A DNA stretch of 64,000 nt, taken from assembly GCF_900112365.1 (NCBI RefSeq), contig NZ_FOLQ01000022.1, forward strand, positions 1 to 64,000, written 5' to 3'. The first letter of the stretch is position 1; each line of letters starts with the position of its first letter. This document shows, one piece after another, positions 16,470 through 24,741 of this stretch. The notes beneath the pieces are model-generated. The model was not told where the DNA came from and did no database searches. It saw only the letters and a list, made by a program, of their open reading frames with translations. Position numbers and translations under genes: made by a program. Source of the DNA: Spirosoma endophyticum. GTDB lineage: Bacteria > Bacteroidota > Bacteroidia > Cytophagales > Spirosomataceae.

Positions 16470-19400
16470 TTAGAAGCTGAACCGAAGATTTACACCCATC
16501 CGGCGCGTGGTTGGAATGCCGATGAAATCGAAACCCTGCGAATTTCCGGCACCCAACGAACTGACCTCTGGATCGAAATTCAGGTGCTTAGGGAAGTTGG
16601 GAGCCAGGTACCATAAGTTTCGACCGCTAAACGATAGAAACGCCGAACCAAACGGCGTTTTTGCCAGCCATTTCTTCGGAAACAGGTAACCCAGCGACAC
16701 TTCGCGAAGCCGGAAAACCGTTGCGTCGAAGATATTTGTTTCGCCTGCGCCACCCGGTCCAAACCCACCAGTGAAATAGTAATCGGCCACGCCAATCCCA
16801 ATGTTGTTCGGAATTTTTTTGCCATCGCCATTCAGTAGCGGTTTCAGCGTATTGACATCACCCAATACGCCCGGCCCGATGATGATCGCTTCCCGTTCTT
16901 CGGTATCTTTCGTAACACCCCGGCTTAGCAGTTCGTAAGCCGTGAAAGAATACATATCGCCCCCTTTTTTCCAGTCGAACAACGCACTTAACGTAATGCC
17001 TTTGTAACTGAACGTATTGGTGATGCCCCAGATGAAATCAGGGTTTGGATTCCCAATCGCCGTTGTTTTACCGCTCAGAATGGGCTTGCCTGTGTTGGGG
17101 TTAACCAGAATATTTCCTTCGTCATCCCGCGCGTTGGTAGAGCCACGGATCTGGCCATACGGCTGACCCGCAATGTGTACGCTACCCAGATCCGAGAAGC
17201 CGCCATAGGGCAATTCTTTCAGCGAACCTATGTCCAGAACGATGTTCCGGTTCATGGTAAAGGCCGACGAAATATCCCAGGTAAACCCGTTCTTGAGTTT
17301 TACGGGCGTGGCATTAAAGCCAATTTCAATCCCTTCATTCGATGACTTACCCAGGTTAATTACCTTCTGCGTGTAGCCTGATGACGGAACGGCATTAACG
17401 GTGAAGATCTGCGACGTACTGATTTTCTTGTAGTAAGTAATGTCGAACCCAAGCCGATTGTTGAAAAACTGCAATTCCGTCCCTAATTCCAGCTCAGTAA
17501 TGAACTCAGGTTTTAGCGCGGCATTGGCCAGTAAATCCGATTCGGTCAGGGTGCTTTGTCCACTGAAGGGCGACGAAATCGCACCAGTAGTTGTTCCAGC
17601 GCCTAACACCGGATTGGCGATGTAAACGGTTTGCGTCTGATAGGGCGTTGCTTCGTTGCCTACCCGCGTGTAGCCCGCCCGGAACTTACCGAACGACAGT
17701 ACGTTCTTGGGGATTTTTAGGGCTTCGGTAAAAATCAACGAGGCACTCGCTCCGCCGTATAAGTAACTCCGGTTGCTTTCGGGCAGCGTGGATGATACGT
17801 CGTTACGGGCCACTAAATTCAGGAACGCGAAGTTTTTATAATCCAGCGAAATGTCCGTGAAGAAGGCGAAGTACCGCTGCTTGAAGTTATTTCGGTTATT
17901 GGGCAGCACGCGGGGGATTGTTACGCTGGTGTTGTTTAGTGAGTTAATGCCCCGGAAAATAATGCCATCACCAAAAACAACCTGACGCTCGGTAATCCGC
18001 TGGTTCACGTTATTTCCCAGAATAACCTTCAGCCCGATGTTTTCACTCAGCGGTTTGGTCGCGGTCAGCAGCAATGTATTGTCCAATTCCTGCCGGTAAA
18101 TGTTGTCGTTGGTAATGTTGCCATTCGGGAAATAGTCTCCGCCTTTGCCATTCACCACCGTGCGCCGGTCGGTGTAAGCATTGAAACCAACTGTGTTCTG
18201 TACATTCAGCCAGGGGAGGGGATCAACGCCGAGTACTACGTTCCCATAATAGCGATCGACCTTGCTGGTGGTGGGGCTGTTCACGACCGACCAGTAGGGG
18301 TTATCCGTACCCACCCGGTCATATACGTTGTTGCCGTTTAGTGGATTCGTGTTTGGGAAGCCTGTCAGATCAAAACTGGTGGGCACGAACATCAGGATGT
18401 CCATAATGGAACTGCCGCTGCCATTAGCCGCTGTCAACTGGGGCGAAACCTGATTCGTGTTGACGTAGTTCAGCGCCCCACTAACATAGAATTTATTCGC
18501 CAGTTGCGCATTACCACCGATGTTTACCCCTGTGCGACTTATCTGGTTTTCAGGAACAACACCCTGATTCACCGTTCGGGATAAGCCTACCGTAAAATTG
18601 CCTTTGTCGCCACCCGTTGATACTGAAAGGGCGTTTTCAAATACGTTTCCCGTTCGGAAGAAGTTTTTTGCATTATCCTGCGAATAGGACTGGTAAGGAA
18701 CCTGAATGGGCGTTATGCCGTCGGCCTGATAAAATTGCGGAAATACCGTCGATGGGTAGCGGTTGTTCGTCGTTAATGGGTGTGGAATAGTTGACCGTGT
18801 TGGAATCAGGCTGGTATAGCCCGCGTAGGGAGGCCCCCAGGAGCCGAACACACCGCTCCGGTAATCGAAGTTGGTTCCCTGGCCATATTTGGTCTGATAG
18901 TCTGGTAACCCCGCTACGGTTTCGGTCGAATACCCAACGTTATACGTTATTTCCAGCCCTTTCCGATTTTGGCTTTTTCCGGCTTTGGTTGTAACGATAA
19001 TGGCCCCGTTCGCTGCCCGCGAACCGTAGAGAGCGGCTGCTGCAGCACCCTTTAAAACGGTCATGGTCAGGATGTTGTTGGGGTCGAGGTCAAAGGCGCG
19101 GTTTGTGGTGGTTGCTCCACCAACGGTGCCATCGGTACTGCCGAAACTGGAATTATCGAAGGGAACGCCGTCCACTACGAACAGGGGCTGGTTGTTATTC
19201 CCCAGTGATGAGTTTCCCCGAATGGTGATGTTGGTGGCACCGCCCGCAGCACCACCCGATCCCTGTACGTTTACCCCAGCGACTTTACCCGTCAGCGCCC
19301 GAAGCGGATCTGGTTCCGACCGTTGGGCAAGTTTATTCGCATCCAGCGTGCTAACGGAATAACCCAGCGCATTTTTGTCCCGTTTAATACCCGCTGCCGT

Positions 19401-19715
19401 GACAACGACTTCGCTAAGTTGCTTGGTATCAGGGATTAATAGCACGTCGATCGTTTGCTGATTACCGACCACTACGTCCTGCGACTGAAAGCCGACAGAC
19501 GAGAAAACCAACGTAGCGTTTTTATCGGGGATGTTTAATTGATACGTCCCCTGCGCATCGGTGACGGTTCCAGACGTGCTACCTTTTACGGTAACGGTTG
19601 TGCCGGGTAAGGCTTCTTTGCCAGCTGCATCGCTAACTTTTCCCTTAACAACACGTTGCTGGGCAAGCGAGAAAATGGGCAAAAAGAGGACAAGAGAGAG
19701 TAAGCATACTTTCAT
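16470..19715 (-). CDS. SusC/RagA-family TonB-dependent outer-membrane transporter
   Basis: A 1081-residue TonB-dependent receptor. Signal peptide covers 1-18. Residues about 22-105 form the carboxypeptidase-D-like domain (VVKGKVSDAAGKEALPGTTV, TLVFSSVGFQSQDV). Next come the TonB-box region (QLSEVVVTAAG, 100-110) and the plug with the SusC signature (DPLRALTGKVAGVNVQGSGGAAGGATNITIRGNSSL, VDGVPFDN and LKGAAAAALYGSRAANGAI). A 22-strand barrel follows, ending in aromatic FSF. It imports ligands captured by the adjacent SusD lipoprotein using TonB energy. It heads a minus-strand run of SusD, lipoprotein and peptidase genes, and the 340-bp AT-rich region upstream should hold the operon promoter. 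No ECF sigma or anti-sigma partner is visible nearby. Confidence 0.96.
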   Translation of the reverse strand: MKVCLLSLVLFLPIFSLAQQRVVKGKVSDAAGKEALPGTTVTVKGSTSGTVTDAQGTYQLNIPDKNATLVFSSVGFQSQDVVVGNQQTIDVLLIPDTKQLSEVVVTAAGIKRDKNALGYSVSTLDANKLAQRSEPDPLRALTGKVAGVNVQGSGGAAGGATNITIRGNSSLGNNNQPLFVVDGVPFDNSSFGSTDGTVGGATTTNRAFDLDPNNILTMTVLKGAAAAALYGSRAANGAIIVTTKAGKSQNRKGLEITYNVGYSTETVAGLPDYQTKYGQGTNFDYRSGVFGSWGPPYAGYTSLIPTRSTIPHPLTTNNRYPSTVFPQFYQADGITPIQVPYQSYSQDNAKNFFRTGNVFENALSVSTGGDKGNFTVGLSRTVNQGVVPENQISRTGVNIGGNAQLANKFYVSGALNYVNTNQVSPQLTAANGSGSSIMDILMFVPTSFDLTGFPNTNPLNGNNVYDRVGTDNPYWSVVNSPTTSKVDRYYGNVVLGVDPLPWLNVQNTVGFNAYTDRRTVVNGKGGDYFPNGNITNDNIYRQELDNTLLLTATKPLSENIGLKVILGNNVNQRITERQVVFGDGIIFRGINSLNNTSVTIPRVLPNNRNNFKQRYFAFFTDISLDYKNFAFLNLVARNDVSSTLPESNRSYLYGGASASLIFTEALKIPKNVLSFGKFRAGYTRVGNEATPYQTQTVYIANPVLGAGTTTGAISSPFSGQSTLTESDLLANAALKPEFITELELGTELQFFNNRLGFDITYYKKISTSQIFTVNAVPSSGYTQKVINLGKSSNEGIEIGFNATPVKLKNGFTWDISSAFTMNRNIVLDIGSLKELPYGGFSDLGSVHIAGQPYGQIRGSTNARDDEGNILVNPNTGKPILSGKTTAIGNPNPDFIWGITNTFSYKGITLSALFDWKKGGDMYSFTAYELLSRGVTKDTEEREAIIIGPGVLGDVNTLKPLLNGDGKKIPNNIGIGVADYYFTGGFGPGGAGETNIFDATVFRLREVSLGYLFPKKWLAKTPFGSAFLSFSGRNLWYLAPNFPKHLNFDPEVSSLGAGNSQGFDFIGIPTTRRMGVNLRFSF

Positions 19716-20055
19716 AGAGCTGTAAGCATAGAATATGAAAATGAATGATTATGGGAGGAGATTAAACGGCAATTATAAATTATAATATTTTAATTAAAAG
19801 TCGAATTACGCAATAAGATTTTATAAAACTTGATTATTGACAGATAATCTATTTTAATTTATATGATTGGCTCATGGCTGATTCCAGAGCGACAAAATAG
19901 ATCGAGTATCCGTAGATATAATTGTCCGTTCCGACATCCTTTCAAAGGCAATTGCCGTCCGTATAAATACTTCGTTCGTACAGCCAGCGTCTTAAGTTTG
20001 AAAAGCGGGTTGGCCTGGTAATCTGGTACGAAAGGTCAGGGAAGCGTAGAAAATG
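19716..20055. other. AT-rich intergenic region upstream of the SusC operon
   Basis: No gene is seen. The 60-120 bp next to the SusC start are strongly AT-rich (TTATAAATTATAATATTTTAA type), as expected for a promoter and leader, but I could not find a convincing TAnnTTTG -7 box. The remainder shows no repeat or RNA structure that I can defend. Confidence 0.5.
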
Positions 20056-20079
20056 AAAAAGCCCGTATGACCGGGCTTC
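20056..20079 (-). terminator. Rho-independent terminator after the macro-domain gene
   Basis: Read on the minus strand, GAAGCCCGGTCATACGGGCTTTTTC is a GC-rich stem (AAGCCCG/CGGGCTT) with a run of T, starting about 30 bp after the macro-domain stop at 20109. Confidence 0.85.
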
Positions 20080-20108
20080 AAGGTTATCTCGATTAGCAGG
20101 TGATCGGC

Positions 20109-20615
20109 TTACTGGGACGCATGAATTCGATCCTGATACAAGGTAAGATTCTCCATATCAAAACATACGAAGGTAACTTCCTGAATGGTTGAGGGTTGTT
20201 CCAGAAACTGATTAACGGTCGCAATCGCTACGTCGGCTGCTTTGTCTTTCGGATAGCCGTAAATGCCCGTGCTGATATTGGGAAAGGCAATGCTTGTCAG
20301 GTTATTCTCGGCCGCAATTTCCAGCGCTCGGCGGTAGCAACTCGCTAAAAGATTTGGTTCACCATGAGAGCCGCCCCGCCAAACTGGCCCAACTGCATGG
20401 ATAACATGTTCGGCAGGTAGGCGATATCCTTTCGTGATTTTGGCGTCGCCGGTTTTACAACCATGCAGCATCCGACATTCGAACACCAGATCCGGTCCGG
20501 CTGCCCGGTGAATTGCGCCATCGACACCGCCCCCACCCAGCAAACTTGTATTGGCCGCGTTGACGATGGCATCAACGGCTTGTTTGGTAATGTCGCCCTG
20601 AATAACGCGGATCAT
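20109..20615 (-). CDS. Macro-domain protein, O-acetyl-ADP-ribose deacetylase type
   Basis: A 168-residue stand-alone macro domain of the YmdB/MacroD group. IRVIQGDITKQAVDAIVNAANTSLL (2-26, with the ADP-ribose-contacting Asp and Asn), GGGGVDGAIHRAAG (27-40) and the phosphate-binding loop FPNISTGIYGYP are all present. The GDAKITKGYRLPAEHVIHAVGP segment is typical of the group. Such enzymes remove ADP-ribose from acidic residues or deacetylate O-acetyl-ADP-ribose in the cytoplasm. It is separated from the upstream S8 peptidase gene by a palindromic repeat and followed by its own terminator, so it is probably transcribed with or just after the peptidase gene without a functional link. Confidence 0.92.
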   Translation of the reverse strand: MIRVIQGDITKQAVDAIVNAANTSLLGGGGVDGAIHRAAGPDLVFECRMLHGCKTGDAKITKGYRLPAEHVIHAVGPVWRGGSHGEPNLLASCYRRALEIAAENNLTSIAFPNISTGIYGYPKDKAADVAIATVNQFLEQPSTIQEVTFVCFDMENLTLYQDRIHASQ

Positions 20616-20627
20616 TTTACAGTGTTC

Positions 20628-20702
20628 GGTTTAGGGTATACGGTGGGCTGACGCATCAGTAATCGCGTGCATTAGCCCACCGTATATTATAAACCGTATA
20701 CC
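20628..20702. repeat. Palindrome between S8 peptidase and macro-domain genes, TTTACGGTATTCGG family (copy 2)
   Basis: There is a perfect 13-bp inner stem (TATACGGTGGGCT at 20637-20649 with AGCCCACCGTATA at 20674-20686) and an outer GGTTTA/TAAACC pairing. Words such as GGTTTA and GTATACC link it to the family seen at 16401, 25768 and 43138. It lies 6 bp after the S8 stop and about 12 bp before the macro gene start. Confidence 0.75.
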
Positions 20703-20707
20703 AAACC

Positions 20708-22423
20708 TCACTGTTTCACCACTTTTAATGTACGTTTCTTGTCGCCTGCCACGAGCGACATAAAGTAGATACCGGTCGATAAGCCGAGCCTGGGTAATAC
20801 AAAGGCTGCCAGGCCTGGAGAAGTATAGCGATTCTGCCACACAATGCGTCCGGTAACATCCGTTAACGTAGCGTCGAGCGGGACGTTTGCTTCGATTTCA
20901 CCCCATTGAACGCCCAGGTCCTGAGTGTCGCTAAACGGATTGGGAAAAACGAATAACTGGTCGTAGGCATTGGAAATGGTTGAGGCACGCTCAAAATTTG
21001 GAATACCGTAGCCCATCAAATCGTCGGGATACCCGTACTGGCTCCCCGATCGGCGTAGCGCGTCGGTTACCTGCGCGGCTGTCATCCGCGGATGGGCCTG
21101 CCAGAAACCAGCTACCAGACCGGCTATCAGGGGCGCAGCAAAGGACGTACCGTCACCCTGGGCGATCTGCCCATTTTGATTCCCCACGACCGTTCCCTGG
21201 CCGCGCGCATCCAGATCCGGTTTTACACGCCCATCGGCCGATGGTCCAAATGAACTAAAGGACGCATGCACACCCGACTGCGTAACGGCCCCAATCGCCA
21301 GCACCGAAGCCGCATCGGAGGGCGCGGTAATATAATGCCAGCCCGAACTACCTTCGTTACCGGCGGCTACGACGACAACCATGCCTGTTTCGGTGGCTAT
21401 CTGAGCTGCACGGGTTGATAAAGCCGTTTTACCATCCATATTTTGATACGTGTAGTCGGCCCACGGCGTATCCCTGAATACACTGTAACCAAGTGAAGAA
21501 CTGATAACATCAACCCCCGCACTATCGGCATATTCGGCGCCGAAAAGCCAGTTGGCTTCTTCTATCTGTTTCTCGCTGTCTGCGTCTTCGGTACGTAGCA
21601 AAATGAACGACGCTTTGTAGGCTGTTCCATACAGTTGTTTGTCGGCAGTGGCGGCAATGGCCGACAAACACGATAATCCATGATAGTCATCTTCGTAAAC
21701 GCTGGTTTCTTTCTTGACAAAATCGTAGGTTGCCAGCACGCGCTTTTCGTCGAAGACGGGTTTCAGAAAGGCAAGTTTGTCGGCATTTCGAAAACCCGCG
21801 TCGAGCACACCAATGAGCATACCTTCGCCGTGATAGCCCTGCTGGTGCATTTTGTCGACCCCGAGTTGGGTAAGTTGATATACTGAATTGCCGTAGTCTA
21901 ACGGCTGATCATCGGCTACACTGTCAACATGATCCCGCACCTTGTTCGAATGGCTACGGGTTTCGGCACTGACGCGAACATTGGCCAGCGACCGATTAAA
22001 TTCAAGTCCTTTGACAAAAGGCAGGGTTTGGATGGTCGATATGGTGGCTGCGGTGGCTTCTACCAGTACCGCGTTGAGCCAGCGCGACGAAAACCAGATT
22101 TTGGCACCCGCCTGTTGCAACTGCGTCACATAGGCCGGATTGACAGGCAGGTCACGCTCCTGAACTGCAATGTTCTGCTTCTGCCGACGAAGAATGGACC
22201 GCTGCGACAAAAACTGGTTCGGTTGAGAAACGCTATAGGGTGAGTTGACTTTGTCACGGAGCAAAACCAGGTATTTCTGGGCTGTCTGAGCCAGACCCGT
22301 ATTCTGAATCAGCAATATCAGCATCAACGAACGACTTGCCTGACGCAGCAGTCGATATAAGGCCGATTTCTTATTCCTTGCTATAGCTACGGATGCGGTA
22401 TACTTGTCGAATGCCATATTCAA
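20708..22423 (-). CDS. Secreted subtilisin-like serine peptidase (S8) with T9SS sorting domain
   Basis: A 571-residue S8 peptidase. The N-terminus is a long basic stretch and then the hydrophobic LMLILLIQNTGLAQ (33-46), so the true start may be somewhat later. A propeptide-like region (about 50-150) precedes the catalytic domain: D208 in GVLDAGFRN, H248 in YHGLSC, oxyanion N356 in AAGNEGSS and nucleophile S427 in GTSFAAPLIAG. The last 85 residues form a type IX secretion sorting domain (FVFPNPFSDTQ, ATLTDVTGRIVWQ, LSTGIYFMSL, TLKVVKQ), so it should cross the outer membrane by the Por machinery and be released or anchored. It likely feeds peptides to the nearby uptake and peptidase genes, though it is a separate transcription unit. 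Confidence 0.93.
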   Translation of the reverse strand: MNMAFDKYTASVAIARNKKSALYRLLRQASRSLMLILLIQNTGLAQTAQKYLVLLRDKVNSPYSVSQPNQFLSQRSILRRQKQNIAVQERDLPVNPAYVTQLQQAGAKIWFSSRWLNAVLVEATAATISTIQTLPFVKGLEFNRSLANVRVSAETRSHSNKVRDHVDSVADDQPLDYGNSVYQLTQLGVDKMHQQGYHGEGMLIGVLDAGFRNADKLAFLKPVFDEKRVLATYDFVKKETSVYEDDYHGLSCLSAIAATADKQLYGTAYKASFILLRTEDADSEKQIEEANWLFGAEYADSAGVDVISSSLGYSVFRDTPWADYTYQNMDGKTALSTRAAQIATETGMVVVVAAGNEGSSGWHYITAPSDAASVLAIGAVTQSGVHASFSSFGPSADGRVKPDLDARGQGTVVGNQNGQIAQGDGTSFAAPLIAGLVAGFWQAHPRMTAAQVTDALRRSGSQYGYPDDLMGYGIPNFERASTISNAYDQLFVFPNPFSDTQDLGVQWGEIEANVPLDATLTDVTGRIVWQNRYTSPGLAAFVLPRLGLSTGIYFMSLVAGDKKRTLKVVKQ

Positions 22424-22994
22424 GCTGGGTGTGTCCTAAGCAGAAGGGTTGATAAGCAAAACTGTATTTGTGTCCGCTCTTTGTACATTAACCCAATCTG
22501 CCGGGCATACCTATCAATACGTTTATTTTGTGTAAAAAGGGTCGAATCGTTTTGCGCAACAACGGTCCCGTCTCGTCAAATTCTATCCCCTGTACGCGAA
22601 AAGGCTGACTGACGTTGCGCCGTTCATAATGATCTGTATCTGATGTATTACGTCGGATGCCATTCCGGAAAAGCTGATCGCTGATTGGGAAGACTAATTT
22701 AATGAAATCCTGCCGATTTCCAGTACGGGTGCCTTCGTTATTACGCAATCGGGTGACCAGATGGAATCCGGCTGCCAGTGCTAACTGTAAGAGAACCGCC
22801 GATACCGCATGAGTCGATAGGCGGGTGCTCCTGCTACGTCAGCCGCTCCGGTAACTTCCTTGCGTTGATACGTTCGTTGAACGGGCACAACATTCCCCAC
22901 ATATTGACTATCCTGAATATACTAGATAACGGATCGACCCGTTTCCAGCGGAAAATTATCATAACCTGGCCTCAGACATTACATTTACTCATAT
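22424..22994. other. 571-bp intergenic region with an unassigned minus-strand frame
   Basis: No gene can be supported with confidence. A minus-strand frame is open from about 22835 down to the stop at 22488 and includes a TTG at 22748 (86 residues, RNNEGTRTGNRQDFIKLVFP onward). It has no ATG, no recognisable domain and no good promoter. It may be a decayed gene end. The plus-strand frame at 22778 looks like chance. Confidence 0.35.
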
Positions 22995-23498
22995 TCAGAA
23001 AATTCGACTCCAGGCGAAGCGAATGATCAGCAGGAGGGCGATAAAGCCAATGACAACGTAGGTGAACGGGACATAGCTGACGGCATACAGGTGGGTACGA
23101 TCAACGATCCACAAAATACCCATTATGGCTGTCATGAGGGTCAGGAAGCCGGACAGTTTACCGAAACCCGGAATGTACGTAAACGGAATTTTCTGTCGGA
23201 TTAGCATCAGTGTGCCCGCCATCGTTAAAATGGGAAGCACCTGCGCGCCGAGATTAATATCCCAGATGCTCTGGCGTTCAAACAGGAAAAGATAAACGTT
23301 CAGGGTGACGGCAAAAATACCCGGAATACAGGCTAAATAAACCAGAACGGCATATACGTATCGCCATTTCCAGATTTCTTCCGCCGTATTCCCCGACCAT
23401 AAATTCACTAAAAAAGCTCCTGTCGGCACAGCCATCAGGAGCAAAAAAAGTATAGCCGGGTGGCCCGATATGGACTCAAAAATAGCGCGGAGGGTCAT
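22995..23498 (-). CDS. Small integral membrane protein of unknown function (four to five helices)
   Basis: A 167-residue membrane protein starting MTLRAIFESISGHPAILF. Four to five hydrophobic helices are visible: AILFLLLMAVPTGAFLVNLW, YVYAVLVYLACIPGIFAVTL, LPILTMAGTLMLI, FLTLMTAIMGILWIV and FTYVVIGFIALLLIIRF. The ATG at 23498 is preferred: a longer frame from a TTG at 23570 would encode its first 24 residues from a palindromic repeat. It is the last gene of a four-gene minus-strand cluster with coiled-coil, membrane and Ppx-like proteins; the gap to the previous gene is 84 bp and is filled by the repeat. I do not recognise the family. By position it could be a membrane partner of the Ppx-like protein. 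Confidence 0.75.
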   Translation of the reverse strand: MTLRAIFESISGHPAILFLLLMAVPTGAFLVNLWSGNTAEEIWKWRYVYAVLVYLACIPGIFAVTLNVYLFLFERQSIWDINLGAQVLPILTMAGTLMLIRQKIPFTYIPGFGKLSGFLTLMTAIMGILWIVDRTHLYAVSYVPFTYVVIGFIALLLIIRFAWSRIF

Positions 23499-23504
23499 GG
23501 GGGA

Positions 23505-23580
23505 AGGGGCATTGAGCACGGGGCTTGGAGCAAGGATCACGGGTTGTTTTCGCCGTGCGCCCCGCTCCAAGCCCCATGCT
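23505..23580. repeat. Palindromic repeat with GGGGCTTGGAGC words
   Basis: The outer arms GGGGCTTGGAGC (23521-23532) and GCTCCAAGCCCC (23564-23575) face each other around GC-rich filler. It occupies the whole gap between two genes of the four-gene cluster. A looser version of the same words (GAGCAAGGA, CTCCTTGCCCCATGCC) is found in frame inside the AddB-like gene at 34843-34956. Confidence 0.75.
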
Positions 23581-23582
23581 TT

Positions 23583-24629
23583 TTATTTCAACGTTAGCAA
23601 ATAACCGATGGTAAAGTTGGCATCCCAGTCGAAAACGAACTGGTCGCAGCCCGTCGCGTCGGCGATGGCTTTGTAGATGTTCAGCCCCGCTTTCGATTTC
23701 GCATTGTCGAGTTTATAAGCCGATGGCGCGTCAAGAACGGTGTAGCGTTCTTTGCCTTTCCGAACACTCTTCGCCAGCTCAAATGGTACACCCCCAATAA
23801 TGAAGCAGGTTTTGCGGTGATCACTTGGCACCTGCTTTGCTTTCGCCTGCACATCGGTAGCAACCGTTTCGTCGCTGGTTCCATTCTGGAAATACTTAGC
23901 CCCGTAGGTTTCCAGCGCTTTGGTTGAGCCGCCTTCTTTCCAGGAAATCTTGGTGTTCCCCGAGCCAATATCCGCTACGAACGAATTGTCAGCATATTCG
24001 GCTGGGAGTACCGCCCGCAACCCCAGCGAACCTTCCTGTTCAGGCGTAACCGTATTGACTACGTAGTTGAGTGTTTTCAGGGCTTTGATAATTTTCTGGG
24101 TTCCCTCGGCTTTAACCGCTCCCGAGCTAACCACAAACTGAATATCACGACCGCCAACCCCAAAGTCGAGCATTTTGCCGATGTAGCTCTTCAAACCTGC
24201 CCGGATGTCATCATCCGACGCCATGTTTTCGATGACGAGACTATTGCCAAACTCAGCTTTTTCGAGTTTCCAGTGTTTCTGGTCATCAATCCGAACGATG
24301 AACGAGTTGAAGCCGCTGGCCCCCATTTCGACAACCCCTTTTAGCTTGCCATTCTGGGGTTCTGGGGGTGTAAATGTGAACGATTTCTGCGACTGATTGC
24401 TGGAGGCTTCACTCGACGATTTATCATCCGATGCGCTGGATTCCTCCACGGCCCCTTCAGCGGTTTTGTCATCCGCGCGGGGCAGCGTTTGCGATTCAGA
24501 ATATTCTTTGTCTTTGGGCGCCAGTTTGCGCAAAGCGGCATTACCACCGAAGTAGCGGAAGGCAAAGAAGGCAGCGCCCAGTATCAGGGCCGTAATGAGT
24601 AGCCGACCGGCCACGGTTAAACGTTGCAT
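23583..24629 (-). CDS. Membrane-anchored Ppx/GppA-like (actin-fold) protein
   Basis: A 348-residue protein with one N-terminal membrane anchor (LLITALILGAAFFAFRYFGG, 10-29), a disordered acidic and serine-rich linker (40-90), and a domain with the motifs of the sugar kinase/Hsp70/actin ATPase fold in its Ppx/GppA form. Phosphate-1 is EMGASGFNSFIVRID (101-115), then VSSGAVKAEG (168-176), the connect-like PEQEGSLGLRAVL, phosphate-2 VADIGSGNTKISW (218-230) and the adenosine-type CFIIGGVPFELA (275-286). Classical Ppx enzymes hydrolyse polyphosphate or pppGpp and are soluble. Anchoring, divergence and the missing C-terminal HD domain mean activity is uncertain, and it may act as a nucleotide-dependent switch. 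Flanked by a coiled-coil membrane protein gene (112 bp upstream) and a small membrane protein gene (84 bp downstream). Confidence 0.72.
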   Translation of the reverse strand: MQRLTVAGRLLITALILGAAFFAFRYFGGNAALRKLAPKDKEYSESQTLPRADDKTAEGAVEESSASDDKSSSEASSNQSQKSFTFTPPEPQNGKLKGVVEMGASGFNSFIVRIDDQKHWKLEKAEFGNSLVIENMASDDDIRAGLKSYIGKMLDFGVGGRDIQFVVSSGAVKAEGTQKIIKALKTLNYVVNTVTPEQEGSLGLRAVLPAEYADNSFVADIGSGNTKISWKEGGSTKALETYGAKYFQNGTSDETVATDVQAKAKQVPSDHRKTCFIIGGVPFELAKSVRKGKERYTVLDAPSAYKLDNAKSKAGLNIYKAIADATGCDQFVFDWDANFTIGYLLTLK

Positions 24630-24644
24630 AGTTTTAAAGGTGAA

Positions 24645-24738
24645 AGAGTGAACCGGAACGCCGGAGCGGAGCGAAAGAGTGAGTAAAAACCTGCGTCAGC
24701 TTTTCGCGCTTTCGCTCATTCACTCTTTCGCTCTTTAA
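24645..24738. repeat. Palindromic repeat with GAAAGAGTGA words
   Basis: GAAAGAGTGAACC and GAGCGAAAGAGTGAG on one side pair with CTCATTCACTCTTTCGCTC on the other. It fills the gap between the stop of the 337-residue gene (24742) and the start of the Ppx-like gene (24629). No second copy was noticed elsewhere in the window. Confidence 0.7.
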
Positions 24739-24741
24739 AAA

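Noticed and set aside
22778..23026. 82-codon plus-strand frame in the intergenic region
   Set aside because: Overlaps the small membrane protein's 3' end on the opposite strand and lacks any family likeness.
23499..23570. TTG start extending the small membrane protein by 24 residues
   Set aside because: The added residues would be encoded by a palindromic repeat; the ATG at 23498 gives a natural membrane-protein start.
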